The notes beneath the pieces are model-generated. The model did not search any database and was not told the origin of the DNA. It worked only from the letters and a program-made list of their open reading frames with translations. Of a stretch of 64,000 nucleotides of DNA, positions 24,701 through 37,624 are shown one piece after another. The stretch spans positions 69,651-133,650 of the forward strand of contig NW_003143808.1 in assembly GCF_000003605.2 (NCBI RefSeq). Direction: 5' to 3'. Positions within the stretch are counted from its first letter, which is position 1, and the number at the start of each line of letters is the position of its first letter. This DNA is from Saccoglossus kowalevskii (lineage: Eukaryota > Hemichordata > Enteropneusta > Harrimaniidae). Position numbers and translations under genes: made by a program.

Positions 24701-27700
24701 AATGGGCAATATCATTATATCAGTGTAACTTCACTTGTAAACTGGGTCAATGTCTCAGTATGGATTTGGATCTTAACCTGCTTTGTTTAAATGAATTTAG
24801 AACACAGAATGATAACAAAGGTAGTTTACAGAAAACAAGTGCCGCTTCTTTACACCACCTTGATGTCTTCTACTCTTGCTATCAGAAAATGATTTATGAA
24901 AGTGCTACATCAACAATACTCTTATAAAATACAAAACATGGCGTATCCACCGGCTTATAAAACAAAACCAGACGGTATTTAATGTGTAGATACAAATTCA
25001 ATCTGCTTGTGACTAGTGACAATTATTTTGAATGTAAAGGTAAAAAGTTTCACGTAGCATAAGTAACATTTTGATAGATTGTTTTTCTATATATGTAGAT
25101 GTCCTACTGTATTCCGGTTGAACATTTCAGAATGAGGAAACTATTACCTGATCACATAACATTAATTATTTGCAGATATAGTTTCCAGACATCTATTAGA
25201 GTCTCCCTTTTTCTACTAACTGACTATTAAATTTGAAGAAATTGTTTCCTGACCACGTTACCCATTTAATTATGCACATTTTACTCAAATTAATTTTCTA
25301 TTAACTGGATAGTGCAAAGAGTCTCACATAACTTATTAACTAGTCATATGGTCTTATTTATTATGTGCATATATAATTACATGGATCTATTACATATGGA
25401 CAATTTACTACTAATTGGATATTGTGCACAAGAGTAGGGAGATCCTGACAAACTAATAACTTGATGTGTGTGTATATGTGCATATTTAATTCACATGAAA
25501 ATAATAAACATAGATATTTAATATTTCCAGATTATTGTTCTTACGGGTAACGAGCAGTGTTCTTCGTAACCATTGCCAAACCAACTGAAACCCGATCAAT
25601 ACTGTGTGTAGCTATATTTAATTATCATTTTTGTCCGCAGTGTATTCAATTGTATAGTATTATAACAAATATGGTGTAGGATATTTCGTCAAACTGTCTT
25701 CACCTTTTCCTTATTGTTTTTACTATGATTTTGGGAAAATACATATTTATGAATATAGTTATACATCTGTCACCGTAACGCCATAAGTTACAGCATGTCG
25801 TAATTTTGCGGTGTTTTACGGGGTATTTTCATCCTACCATATAAGAAAATGCGAATTCCAAATATGGAATGATTACGCGCGTAAGTGTCCTCTAATAATA
25901 AAAACAAACATGGCTGCCACCAGGGTTTGGCCGGACTCCACACACAGAAGTTCGCTGATTCTGTTCTAAACTGTTTCGGCATTCCCATGATATATCCTTG
26001 GAAGGCAAAGATGTATAATAATAATAAGGTTGTTTCGAGGTTACCTCAAAGTATACATTCAGACAGTACGCCGTCGCATCGACCTCCGCTGCGCGCCGGT
26101 CGAAACCCCACTGCACTGTCTTCGTGCATACTTTGAGGTATCCTTGTAATAACTTCATAGTATTACCTGGTAATGATATATCTTTGCAGTTACACGTCTC
26201 TGTCATTTGTTTGGCCAACTTTTCATTCATGCATCCTTGATAGGAATAAATTGGATAGTAACTCGTTTCTCCTGTGGTGCAATGGGTGTGGAAGGGCGAT
26301 CTTAAAAAAATAAACTGGTAGAAAACGCAAAAGATATTATATATATTTCATAGATTCAAATTATTCGGTTATTTTACATAAGTTAGCATTTATACTGGCT
26401 ATCGCAAATATGAAAATATGATCAAATAGTCAGTTTGACGCATGAGTTTTATTTGTTGCATAACAATTATTTGTGACTGTGACCCTATTTAATTTGTTAT
26501 CTCTCATATTCTTATACGTCAAAATGATTGGTAACTGGTCACGTAGAATTGAATGAATGCAATATATCCCTCACCGACATTTCACTTTAAGTCAAAGCAC
26601 GCTAACACATTTATCTAAACCAATATTTGTGTTGTAAATTATGATATTATAATATTTACATTGTACTACACATACCTTCTCCAAAGACATTGCAACCATA
26701 GCTTCAGTACCCGGAGCAATGGACAGTTCCGTATTTACGCCGGTGATATCAGCACCAGGTTCACTCAGAATTACCTGGCGGAAATATAGCATTCATATTT
26801 TTATGATCGTGTGTAATTAGTTATCGTAACCAAGTCTGCCTGATCCTTTTCCTAAATGTATACGTGATGCTGTGTCTTGATAACACTATTACAATTACAT
26901 AGTAATGATATGGTGTGGTTAGATGAATTTACGTGCATGTAGCAAAACAGGTTACGACCATGTTTACGGCCACTTGACTAGTAAACCGAGGGGTGGGCTT
27001 GAAAAAAATATCAAGACGAACCAAAATAAATTTTCCAGTTAGCATAATAAATATATAAGCATTTATGATTATTAAGAACATATATTGGGGTGATATTTAG
27101 AAGATTATTTGCCCGAAGAAAAAGTAAATTCTAATGGATAGACGTATACTATTACTGTGCAAACAAAAATCCGACAATCACATTGATGTAAGGAGAAAAC
27201 ACTCGATTCAGATATGAGTTTGCATTTTAAACAAGAGCCAGAGTCGGTGGGCATGAAATGTTGAATTGCTAGACTTTCTGAGAAATTATTCACGATTTTG
27301 ACGATGTTTGAAAGCATTGGGTTACTTATGATTGTTTAAGAGTTACTCAAAAACGAACTGTGTAATTTGTTCATACTAAATAATGTTATATTTCTCATTG
27401 TAGAATATTAGATATGTTCATGCACAAATGTATGTGACGGATTTAAAACAGATTAAAATGTATGATAAACTATGATAATAAAATAACTTTCGTCATATTA
27501 TAACATGTCATAGTATGTGGACATCCCCAACTTGTCATCAACTTTGTTAATACACTTGCAACGAATTAAGTCATTGAACATATTTCTCTCACATTTCTCC
27601 GGCAAAGAGATTTATTTTTAACGAAAGATTGATACCTTTTTTAAAATGTCATGAAAATTCATATTGTTTCTTCCCGGCAACCAGATCCAAATCTCCACCA

Positions 27701-30700
27701 AAACATAATTGATTGGTACTTGTCTCCAATGGAAACTCCTCTTAAAAAATTACTGGGGATTAATAAATAACTTTTTGAATTACAAGTAATTGCTGTTTCC
27801 ATGGCAATCGGGACCACCTTTCTTCCACCAATCAAAAATACCTCTAGGGAGACCTTTCTTGGAAATATAATACAAATCCGTTTATAACTTTTATGAATAA
27901 AAAAATCGCTTTTACCTTCCACATTTTTACTTATACTTAATTTATTGGTCATTCAAATTCCATAAAATTCCGTCTATAATTTTTTGAGTTAAATGTTGAG
28001 TTACCACCACAACCCCACGGGTATAATTGATCTTTTTATAAGTGTGTAAGTTAGAAATGAAAAAAAAAATCCAAAATTGATTAACATGGCAAAACTAAAT
28101 CTAATCGATTGTTCTGCATCAAGGACAATCCCTCCAGAATATCATAAAAGTCCATCTATTCATTTTTTGCGGCTATAAATGAAAAAAGCGCGGTTATGTT
28201 TCGCTAGGTCCTGTCGTCTTTTGCGAGGAACTATATTGATATATTGACAATGTTGTATCGATTTGTGCATTTCTGTATGCCTAGAATATCCCAGCGTGTA
28301 AGATCGTTCTTACAATTCTGATAGGATTTCACCAACAGAAATAATGACAACTTCAAATGAGTTTTAAATAAGAGTACATGATGATTTGTTATTGGAAATA
28401 ATAGTTATTTTATAAAATCGCTTACATGCGAAACGATTTCATTACCTTGTAAATAAATGCATCCAATTGAAATGCAAAACTCTATTCGTTAAATTATTTT
28501 AAATATAAATAAATATTGGTGAAACATTATTGGACCAAATAACATTTCCACCCGGAGTTAGTCAAATAGTTCTATCATTTATTACAATTACGGTGGCCCG
28601 TATATACACTGGTTCCGCTAATTTAAAGAAAACGGTCCGCTACTTGAAACGAAATTACAGGCACATTGAAATTAGTCCCCCATATGAAAATCGTCAAATC
28701 GATACGCTACTTGAAAATCGGCCCCTACCTATAAAACTATTTTAAAATCGTTTCGCTACTTCGAAAATTGCCAGAGGTAACTTTTGACCTGCAGATATGA
28801 CCCGGAAGTACAACGCTATGCACATTACTAGCATTGACCCCTCAAGTCAGTATTTTCTCTGTATCAAATATGTCCATTTAAATGTCACACATTTGTTTGA
28901 CTTCATACACTCAGATATGTACTATGCTTTTTAACAAACTTGATTAGTTATTCAAAGCCTATAAGTTGCAGCTCTCGGAATCACACTTGAATCATTATGT
29001 AAAATAGAAATAATACATTACTAGCATCTTGGTGTCGGCATTAGATGTCATTGGCTATTAGTCACATAAGCAGATTAATACACGTATAACCTGACTTGTA
29101 AATACCGACTACTTGAAAACTATACACTCGTAGCCGTAACTGAATGACTTGTACCGGGTGTCATGACCAGTGATGTCAGACTTTTGTTTTAACACAATGT
29201 CGACATGGACACAATCTTACGGAGCAAAAGAATGAAACACAATAGAATAGTTGACAGCAAATTGATAGTGTTACATCAATACGGATGGTATCGATGGATC
29301 GCAGTAGTTAAAATCTCAAGTAAAATGATGATCAAATATTACCATGAGAGTTAACAGACATACTTGAAGAAACATTAGAAGAGACATGCATAGTACAGTT
29401 ACTACTTACTAATTACTAATCGATACAAGGCTTATTTAATAAATAAAGGAATGCATATGCAATGAGGACATACACGGGGTGAAGCTGCAGTATTCAGTAA
29501 ATTAGCAAGGAACGCTAATAACTAAAATGCTTAAGCAACAAACTCAGTTTTCAATTTTGTTTTGGGTTGACTTCCATAGGAAAAATCAATGGTGAGCAAT
29601 ATTTATCTCATTATCAATCCACATAAATGTATCCTATACGTATATCTTCGGTCAACATATCTTAGATCAACTTGAAATGATACCCTTTGAGTGGGATTTC
29701 AAAATTATCATATGCAACAATAAACGAAACGAATCTATCATCCTACCGTTATCCCATTGCCAGTTCTTGGACCGATGGTATACTCGTTTTTCTGAACATT
29801 AATCTGCACGTGTAACCCAGAGTTAGAGCCCGTTAACGAAGTATTTAGAAGGTTGTCAAGTCCGTTGTTGAAAGAGTAGCAAACGCCATGCTCTGTGAAG
29901 ACGGTTGTGAAATTTTCCGGACCGCACGCATGGATATCCGCAGAATTAAAGAACTGGCATTTTAGAATTGTGTCTTCTAATTGGTGGGCTGCAGTCAACT
30001 CAAACTCTGTACGGTTCTTTAGTAGAGGATCATTCTCCAATAGAGTCCAGTTATAGCTGTCACTCAGGCGTGGACCGAAACCGACAACTGGGTATATGCG
30101 CCAAAGGAGTTCTTCAAACGCAGTCCCATTAATAACTGATTTTCTATATCTGTTTTGATTACATATAGTGACTGTAGGAAAGGTTAATGATCGTGGAAAT
30201 TGAAGTAATGTCAACGTGTCCACCGGGTAGTTAAAATATGATTGAACTTGCACAAATAGAAATACGAATAGACATATTGCACAGCTAATCACAAGAATAA
30301 TCCAAACTGATCTGTGAAAATATAAATAGATACAAAACAAATAGAAGAGCGTATAAATCATTGCAAACTATTTAATAAACTTCCCGATTTCCACACTACG
30401 CAATTTTATGTAGCGTAAATAATAGTTTCCAAAATTAGATTTGCAGTTTGCAAGCAATAATACGTGTATTTACATTGCCAAAACAACGTCTGTCTTTGTC
30501 TGGGAATTCAGCACAATTTATGTTGATATAAAACATAACCTTTTGTGCAGTTTGAAATCTTACTGGCAGTCAATCCTTATTTTCAAATAACCTTTTGATG
30601 TCTACTATGTTATAGGGATAGCTGCGTCAGTGAGAGGTAATTAAACTAATGTTGCCGATAAGTGTGAATTATTTTATGCATCGAGAGAGCAAAATGCATT

Positions 30701-31303
30701 ACGGTTTAATTAGCATTTCGTCATCCATAGTTACTTAGTCATTACATGAACATTAAACACTTGAATAATTAATTAAAGAAACTTAGCCTCTTAAATATTA
30801 ACTACAACAACATTTTGCACTCATTAATAATGCGCTAGTCTCTACTGAGCTGTTTGCTTATCCTCGATAGATACTGCCATTCGACATCTCAAACACAATA
30901 TGCAGTTTCACATATTTACAATCCTATTCACATACGACCAGGAAGTATAAGTATCACATACTACTAGGAAAGTAAAAAGTAATACAATGCCATGATACAG
31001 TGATGGGATATAAAGATCGCTATATCGTCAGTAAAATACCTATTTGAAAATTATTTGAATTTTTTTTCGTGAAATGAAGTTATACAATCACAAGGATATC
31101 TAAAAATACAACCTTCGTTTCCAAGAACTAGTTGGGTCCACTGTATATGCAACTCCATGCAAGGTAGTTTCTCCCATAAACTGCGAAAATTCTTGTGAGA
31201 AGGTTTTGAGACGTCGTTTATTCTTACTATTGTCCGGCCCAGCTGGTGATAACTCTGTGCTAACATGTCCCTCCATGTTCTTCAGGAACTGACGAGTTAT
31301 CAT
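21519..31303 (-). CDS. ASIC-like DEG/ENaC sodium channel, gene B (8 exons, 466 aa)
   Basis: Exons in coding order: 31303-31113, 30311-29747, 26774-26676, 26314-26167, 24667-24611, 22496-22352, 21935-21844, 21622-21519; stop at 21521-21519. Total 1401 nt with continuous frame. Exons 2 to 8 have exactly the same lengths as in gene A (565, 99, 148, 57, 145, 92, 104), and the protein is closest to A, for example FPTVTICN and EFELTAAHQLEDTILKC in the finger. Gating His-Gly is at 49-50, TM1 follows the WKRR junction, and TM2 carries GAS. Twelve extracellular cysteines are at the positions shared with A and C. Two oddities: the exon 6 motif reads CNVAC instead of CNVPC, and the N-terminus is 12 residues shorter. 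An in-frame Met at codon 10 (MEGHV) is an alternative start. Introns are much longer than in A (up to about 3 kb) and repeat-laden. The exon 6 acceptor is a poor match (TTGAG) but is the only one that keeps frame and length. Confidence 0.92.
21683..21716. repeat. (TTTA)n microsatellite
   Basis: About eight ATTT units in gene B intron 7; absent at the matching place in the duplicated copy. Confidence 0.95.
23320..23520. repeat. Dispersed repeat in gene B intron 5, related to 48745-48890
   Basis: Shares CAGTCCGA, ATAAACAAATGAAAGT, ACACnCAGG, and TAGCCAtGTTCG blocks in the same order. Diverged; family not recognised. Confidence 0.5.
26039..26143. repeat. Small hairpin element beside the gene B exon 4 donor
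   Basis: Imperfect 29-bp inverted arms (26039-26067 and 26115-26143; both carry TACCTCAAAGTAT) enclose a GC-richer 47-nt loop. It ends 24 nt from the exon 4 boundary on the intron side. Size fits a tiny MITE or foldback. Confidence 0.65.
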
Positions 31304-32306
31304 CTGATAAGGCTACACGTGGTAACGATCGACCAATGAGAAAGCGCCGTTTCAATGGGCAGCGTACGATATTATAATTTAATATAATATAATATTTAGA
31401 AAAATACTGCCGAGCGTAGCTATCAAAACTAATCTACTTTGTGAAAGACACTTTTTTTTAGAATTAAAAAATATGTGAAAGTGAAAGACAGATATTGGTC
31501 ATTGGATTGACCTGAACCCCCACGTCCTTGTCAATTAACTATGTGCTAATTTTGACGGCATATTTTGCTGGTATTACAACCAGCGTTATGAATAACACGC
31601 ATAGTAACACATAGCACACGTGCATTAATTTAGAATGTATTGACATATATAGTGTACATAGTGAGAAAAATTAATATAGATCGTACAGAAAGTAGTGAAA
31701 ACAGCGAGCAATTTGATATGCATTTTGTTACGTGGCAAATTGAGGATCATTTATTTATTATTGATAGATTTTTACATAACATTGTATATGGTTTCACTGA
31801 TCAGTAAACGTAAATAATTCCTCATACCAGGAGAAATGCAATTAGAGCTAATTCAAGCATAACTATTTACACTATAATAAAATGGTATCTGCTGAAATAC
31901 ACACTGGAGCAAATAAAATAATAACCTAAATTCTAGTTGATAAATAATTTTTGTCATGACAAAGGTAGCCAGGATTTTTTTTCCAGATTTTACCACCTTA
32001 CTAAAGGGAAGGTTTGACCTGGGTGGCAAGTTTGAACGGCCCAGCTAAAAAAGTCACAGAAGACGCAACAAACACATTGCTATATGTTCCGAGGACTTCA
32101 TTAGATTTACTTTTAATATAGTTGAATTAACTATTAATATAGTTGCTACATGAAATGGATTTAAACGCGTTCCTATATAGGGAGGCGTTTTAATTGGAGT
32201 TTAATTAAACTCAATTACAATCCAATACAACGTAGAATTGCGTTTTAATTAAGTTTAATTAATTAAATAAAAGTTAAATTAATATTCCGTGACTGAACAT
32301 AGAATT
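31304..32306. other. Upstream flank of gene B
   Basis: AT-rich with no recognised gene. Expected to hold the gene B promoter; no clear motif seen. Confidence 0.6.
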
Positions 32307-32408
32307 GTTTGCTAAGCTTAAGTTTAGTATGGGTGAAGGTATGGTATAATTATATTAATATAAACTGAACCATACCTTCCCCCAATACTAAACCTAAGCT
32401 TCGCAAAC
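32307..32408. repeat. Foldback hairpin (about 40-bp arms)
   Basis: Arm 32307-32345 pairs with 32369-32408, with few mismatches. The loop is about 23 nt of AT. It lies between genes B and C. It could form a strong stem if transcribed, but nothing marks it as a gene for small RNA. Confidence 0.7.
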
Positions 32409-32738
32409 TTGCAAGGTTCTAATTCCCAACATCTGTGCTTGAAAAGAAATAGTGATTAACATTCACTATTTTCGAATGCTCCGCCCCTAATTGCATAAAT
32501 TGCTTGTTGTTTATCTAGAGTAGGGTTGAAGACGCTAAATATAATCTAAAATTTATATATGCGTAAGTACAAAATAACGTAGTTGTCAAAAAAGGACGCA
32601 GGTCGTTGTGTCGTCACAGGAAGCGCTGTCTCAGCACAGACCAATCTACTTCCCATAGGTCTTTGCGCTTTACGCAATAGTATCTCTGCCATAGGCAGCC
32701 TTCAATGTTGTGGTCAATCACCTCACTACGCATGGCCA

Positions 32739-34002
32739 TTTTTCCGCGGTTGTTTCATTCGAAACCGAACTACAAAAAGTGGAAAAAACGTATGTGACAA
32801 CCGAACTATTTATCAATGCCAGATTTATATCCTTGGGGGCGAACTCCGCACAGTTCGATACGCGTTACTTATCATCACTGCACAAAGCAGCTTTGCATAG
32901 AACTCATTTGCATATTCGAATATATTCGAACTACAAGACCCTGTCGGTTAACAAAGTTATGCGTAAGCCACTTGGTTACTTTAATCACTTTAATAAGACG
33001 TTTCACGCCCCGACTAAAATATACATGACTTGCGTTAGAAAAGTGCAATCCTTTCCTACATGCCAAAGCATTAGTTTCTACTATAAATGACTAACTTTAT
33101 AAACTTACTAGAACCTGTGTGTTCTATGACTGTTAGACGCGCAAAATTGAACCCGTTCAAGCCAGAAATAGTATTGAAATATTCACCAGAATACAAGATA
33201 AACGGAAATGTTAGTAAACTCCTTTCAGTGAAATTAGTCTTAAATGTTTCTTTCCCAACTATATACGTTAACAGAACGTTTTTTCTCCTCAGTTTTAGTG
33301 TATCACGTGCGCCATTTCACTACAGTAACATTACCTTGCGAAACATAGTCCGCGATAAAATGGTTCGTTTTTACGTTTTTACTGAAGTCTAACATTAATA
33401 AATAATTCGGATGTTACATACGTTTTTTTCCACTTATTGTAGTTCGGTTTCAAATGAAACAACCGCGGAACAATTTTTTGCTGGAGCCTGAGTTCTACGC
33501 GTGATTTGATTGCGTTCAAATCTGTTTCATTTCAAACTGCGCATGCACACACACTGTGGTTTCTCGAAATGCATAATAATTAGGTAACTTGTCACTAATA
33601 AAAGTCACCGAAAACATTTTGAGCAATAGTACTAGAGTGAAATATAAACCTCTGCATTCTCCATGAATTTCATAATTTGATCATGGTAAAGAGAAAACCT
33701 GTGCTTACTTTGAACAGTTAGCTGGAGTCTGATCGAAAACGTGTTTCAAAAATACCTTTACATCATTTTTCCGATTATTTTTTCAGCTCGTAAAGATGGA
33801 ATCAGTCAATTTAGAACTAACATGTATGCTATTGGAAAGCATGTTGGCACAATTTTACTGAAAAGACGAGTTTTTCATTGCTCATGAATATTAATTTATG
33901 CAAATGAGACGATTATTTCAACCAGTCGTGTCATGCACCCCCCCCCCCCTGGTGCAGTGATGATAAGTAACGCGTATGAAACTGTGCGGAGTTCGGAAAG
34001 GA
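32739..34002. repeat. Composite inverted-repeat region between genes B and C
   Basis: 32739-32797 is inverted at about 33415-33475 (TTCCGCGGTTGTTTCATT and following). 32833-32882 is inverted at 33953-34002 (GAACTCCGCACAGTTTCATA type). The block 33875-33945 is found inverted at 50656-50738. A C-run lies at 33940-33951. The arms are not in simple nested order, so several insertions or a rearrangement are implied. Confidence 0.65.
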
Positions 34003-34489
34003 CGCCGACCTGCAAGGGGACGCAGGTAACTAGCGAGTAAGTGACGTAATTTGAAAACATTCTAATATTCGTTTTCTGTTAACAAGTCGTCATTACGCTA
34101 TACCCATACAGTCTGCCTACTTAAACTTAATATTTGAGATGGCTCTGGCATTCCTCGCCGTTTCTGTGCAAATTGATAACAAAAGAAACAGTTTTTTAAT
34201 CGCCTAACTTTCGAGAGTAAAGGAAAACCCCTGCTCTACGGCCACAAGCATAAACGCTGACGTCAGGTAACCAACGGAAATATAACAAGCAGCGAGAAAG
34301 TGATGGGCCAATCAATATGCCTGACCAATTCCTAGTTACCGGCCTCTTGTGGCTCGGTGCGCCATGACACATGAGGCGGGAACCAGCCATCGAACCAGCC
34401 AAAGTAATTGACGGCACATACGCCCTCTATTGGCGACCCGTTAATACTAAGCACCCTCAGTAGTGACTGATACTTGTGGTGCGTTTAAT

Positions 34490-34690
34490 AATTTATCATG
34501 TAATTTGTTTTTTCAGGATTAATTGTACCTTTGTTAGCACTGCACCATTTATGACTCCTTTGAAAGTCATTATCAATTTTTGAGAGATTGATTTTATTGA
34601 TTTGAATGAATTTATATAGGTTAGTATCACCTGCAAAGAGTCGAAAATTATGAGAATTGGTAGAAGTGGCTATATAATTAATGTAAATTA
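34490..34690 (-). mobile_element. LINE reverse transcriptase remnant (catalytic box region)
   Basis: Minus-strand translation gives YINYIATSTNSHNFRLFAGDTN followed by RSHKWCSANKGTIN in pieces. This matches the FADD catalytic block and downstream HKWC-type block of CR1/Jockey-type elements. The first catalytic Asp has become Gly (FAGD, about 34645-34620). About 200 nt remain; nothing recognisable flanks it. Confidence 0.65.
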
Positions 34691-34699
34691 TTCAACATA

Positions 34700-37479
34700 C
34701 AGAAGCAAACATGTGATTTGTCAAAAACAGATTTTATTTCTGAAATATATTTATAGATTGGAAAAAATGTAATGGTTTGAGTCCAGAATATATCAACTCG
34801 CCAAACTTTGCTTTTATATCAACTAATTCATTCAATAGCCAACGTCAATGTTTTATAAAACTGATAGAGAACTCAGTATAAAGAATAAGGAAGGATTGAA
34901 AACTGGCGACAGAACACATTTCTAAATACTGACAATAAAAATACTAGTACTATCTGAACGAATAGAGATAGATAAACTCATTTATAGAAAATCTCCAAAT
35001 TGGAGACGGTATTCTGTTAATTGCAATGAGGATATTATGACCTATATCAACAAACTTGAATTTATCTAGCATTTTATTTGATAGTGTAAATTAGGCTTTT
35101 ATATTCTATGCACGAAAGTCATTTACAGTTTCTATTCAAATCCCATGAGCTGTGTCATACAGTTAATAGCTAGATAATAAATGTCAGTAGTATGGTTCCT
35201 CACAAAAACCCGTCGGCAGTAACATGGTTTGCATTCAATCCCCAATGATACAAGTATGATGTTCGATAATTAATTTATATTTCCGTCGCTCAGTAATTTA
35301 GGATTCGCGTCGAATATATATTTTGTACAGTACTGTCGTTTGATGGTTCCTGTTTCCTCGCTGTTTGATGATTCTGTCTGTCCGTCTGGAGCTAGTAAAT
35401 AATTGTTCTCAGTGGTACATGATTTGTACACTAACTGAATGTTGAAAATCCAGTACCTTGGATGAGTTCAGAACATCATTCTTTTTATCAGCGATCTGAA
35501 TACTGGCATCTTTTCCATGAACTATCTCCGTTCACTCTGTCTACAAGTCTATGGTTTTAATTGTCAATTGTCAATTGTCGCCAAATATAGTGGAAACTTG
35601 TACAAATCCTACAATACCTCCAATAACCCCTCTTTGTTGTAATATGCCCTTAACTTTTAGTGTATTCGACGTGAGCGTTAATCACTTTCAACATCATGTC
35701 TCTCGCTCGAAATATATTCTGTTGGTTGGTAGATTCTGCTGCCTTTACGTCGCCGTCTCATGTTTACGTGCTAATTAGAAACTGTTGGTTGACGTGGATT
35801 TTTTCCGGGAGTCCCGTAGTCAATATTCTGTGTGTCCAAATTGCCAAGGAGTGATTTAGTATATCTGACATAAATTTTATATTGTGCAGTCTTTGGGCGC
35901 AGTATTCTAAGAAAACGGGTCATCGTATTAATCATCGCGCGTATGGTGCGTTTGAGTATGCAAATTTCGAATACGTCATTGACAGCCACTTAGTTCTGAA
36001 ATATCGAACGCGATAGTTTAGCTGACCTAAATACCGGATTTTATTTTTTTAAGTTTTTATTTTTTACACTATTTCGTTTGTATTCTAACTGATGATGTGG
36101 AAATGGGCAAACATAGTACAATAACGCGAATACAATGTCATAAGTGAACAGCGAATGTAGCGCTCAGCGCATGGGTTATAGAACTAGTCATACAATTATA
36201 ACATGATTCATTACACGTGACCGGATCTCCTCCATTCTCCGCGAATTAGCGTATTTGAATATGAGAGATGACAATGTGACTTAATTTTGAGTCCCACAAA
36301 TATATGATTCTGTAGTTTATTATAAAATGTCGAAGGCCGACACACTTCGAAAATGCATAGTTATTATATCTGACATCTATATTTGTGCATGTCTATATAA
36401 TTAGCCTAATTTTTTAATGTTTTAAATTTGGATGATCTGTGTTTATAACACTGATTATCTTCTGATGAATTAGTATTACGGGTTCATAACAGTAATACTT
36501 TTTATGAACATTTCCCTTTTCAACTTCCAGCTACAAAATAGTTCAAAATTTGTTTAGTTTTGTAATTATCACAACTGTTTGATGGGTGTTCTTAATCGTC
36601 GTTTCTTCAGTTTAGCAAATTTACTTGCATGCGTCTAATAGACAAAAAAAAATTCCTATAACTTTAGATTAACAATTTTGAAAGCAAACGTTCATGTCAT
36701 CCATTCTAATTATAGTTCCGTTTGTGTGGATCAGATGAATATTTATTACACATTTGTCCAAATAATAAATACCTAATTGTTTATATTAACTTATCTGCAT
36801 ATTTTGAAATTAAAAAAAATTATGGAGATCTAGAATTAGGTCACTTTATACACATCAAGTTCATTAATTTGGTTAACGGTTGTTGATGTGGCTGTGATTT
36901 TGGCATTATATCAGCTTTAATATGACAATTATTACGGAAAGGTCAAAATTATGCAATTCATATCTTTACAAAGGATATAATGAATTAAATTTTGATTTCA
37001 GTTTCGTATCCTCTGTTGTGTCTTGTTATATATTTGATTAGGAATTTATTTCGTTTTTTTTTTTTTTTTTTTTTTTGCTATGAATTAAATCCAGCTGCGG
37101 AAATCAATACTAATAACTCCGCAGGGAAAGTACCTCTACTGGCACTAATTTTACAAGGTTGATGCCCTTTCTCAACTTTAGGTATTCAAATACTAATCAA
37201 TTGCATTTTTATAGCATGACAAACTCCGAGTGCCAAAATACAAAAAATTAGTAATTTCACAGAACTACGTTTACAAATCATATGCCTATTTTCAAATTGC
37301 TACAATGGCTACACGTTCACGAATCAGAGACTGCCATTCTGGAGTATACCATTCAAACTTATCCGACGTATTGTAGGACAATTGACATTATTTGCTAGGA
37401 AATAAATAAATTATTATATTCAACAATAAACTGTCACGGTGCCCTTCTTTTTCTTTCGAAAATAAATTTTCCGATATCT
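34700..37479. other. Intergenic stretch downstream of gene C
   Basis: No gene recognised. A short open frame at 35771-35989 (minus) is basic and resembles nothing known. Contains the poly(T) tract. Confidence 0.55.
37054..37076. repeat. Poly(T) tract
   Basis: 23 T in a row, in the 3' flank of gene C. On the minus strand it reads as an A-tail, but no retrotransposon sequence was recognised beside it. Confidence 0.9.
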
Positions 37480-37485
37480 TTTATT
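37480..37485 (-). promoter_or_regulatory. Candidate poly(A) signal, gene C
   Basis: AATAAA on the minus strand about 140 nt past the gene C stop, a spacing close to that seen for gene B. Confidence 0.35.
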
Positions 37486-37624
37486 GTTTCAATCGCAGAT
37501 ACTGACGTCACCATTTTTTGAAGATTGACCCTTTTTCTTGTTTGAGACGCACTACAGTTAGTTGGCTAGTGGCATTCAACAAGTTCTATAGTCTGCAAAT
37601 ATCAGGATTTTGAACAATCTTAAT

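Noticed and set aside
32583-33392. Cluster of open frames on both strands (105, 126 and 101 codons)
   Set aside because: They overlap in several frames within the inverted-repeat region and resemble no protein.
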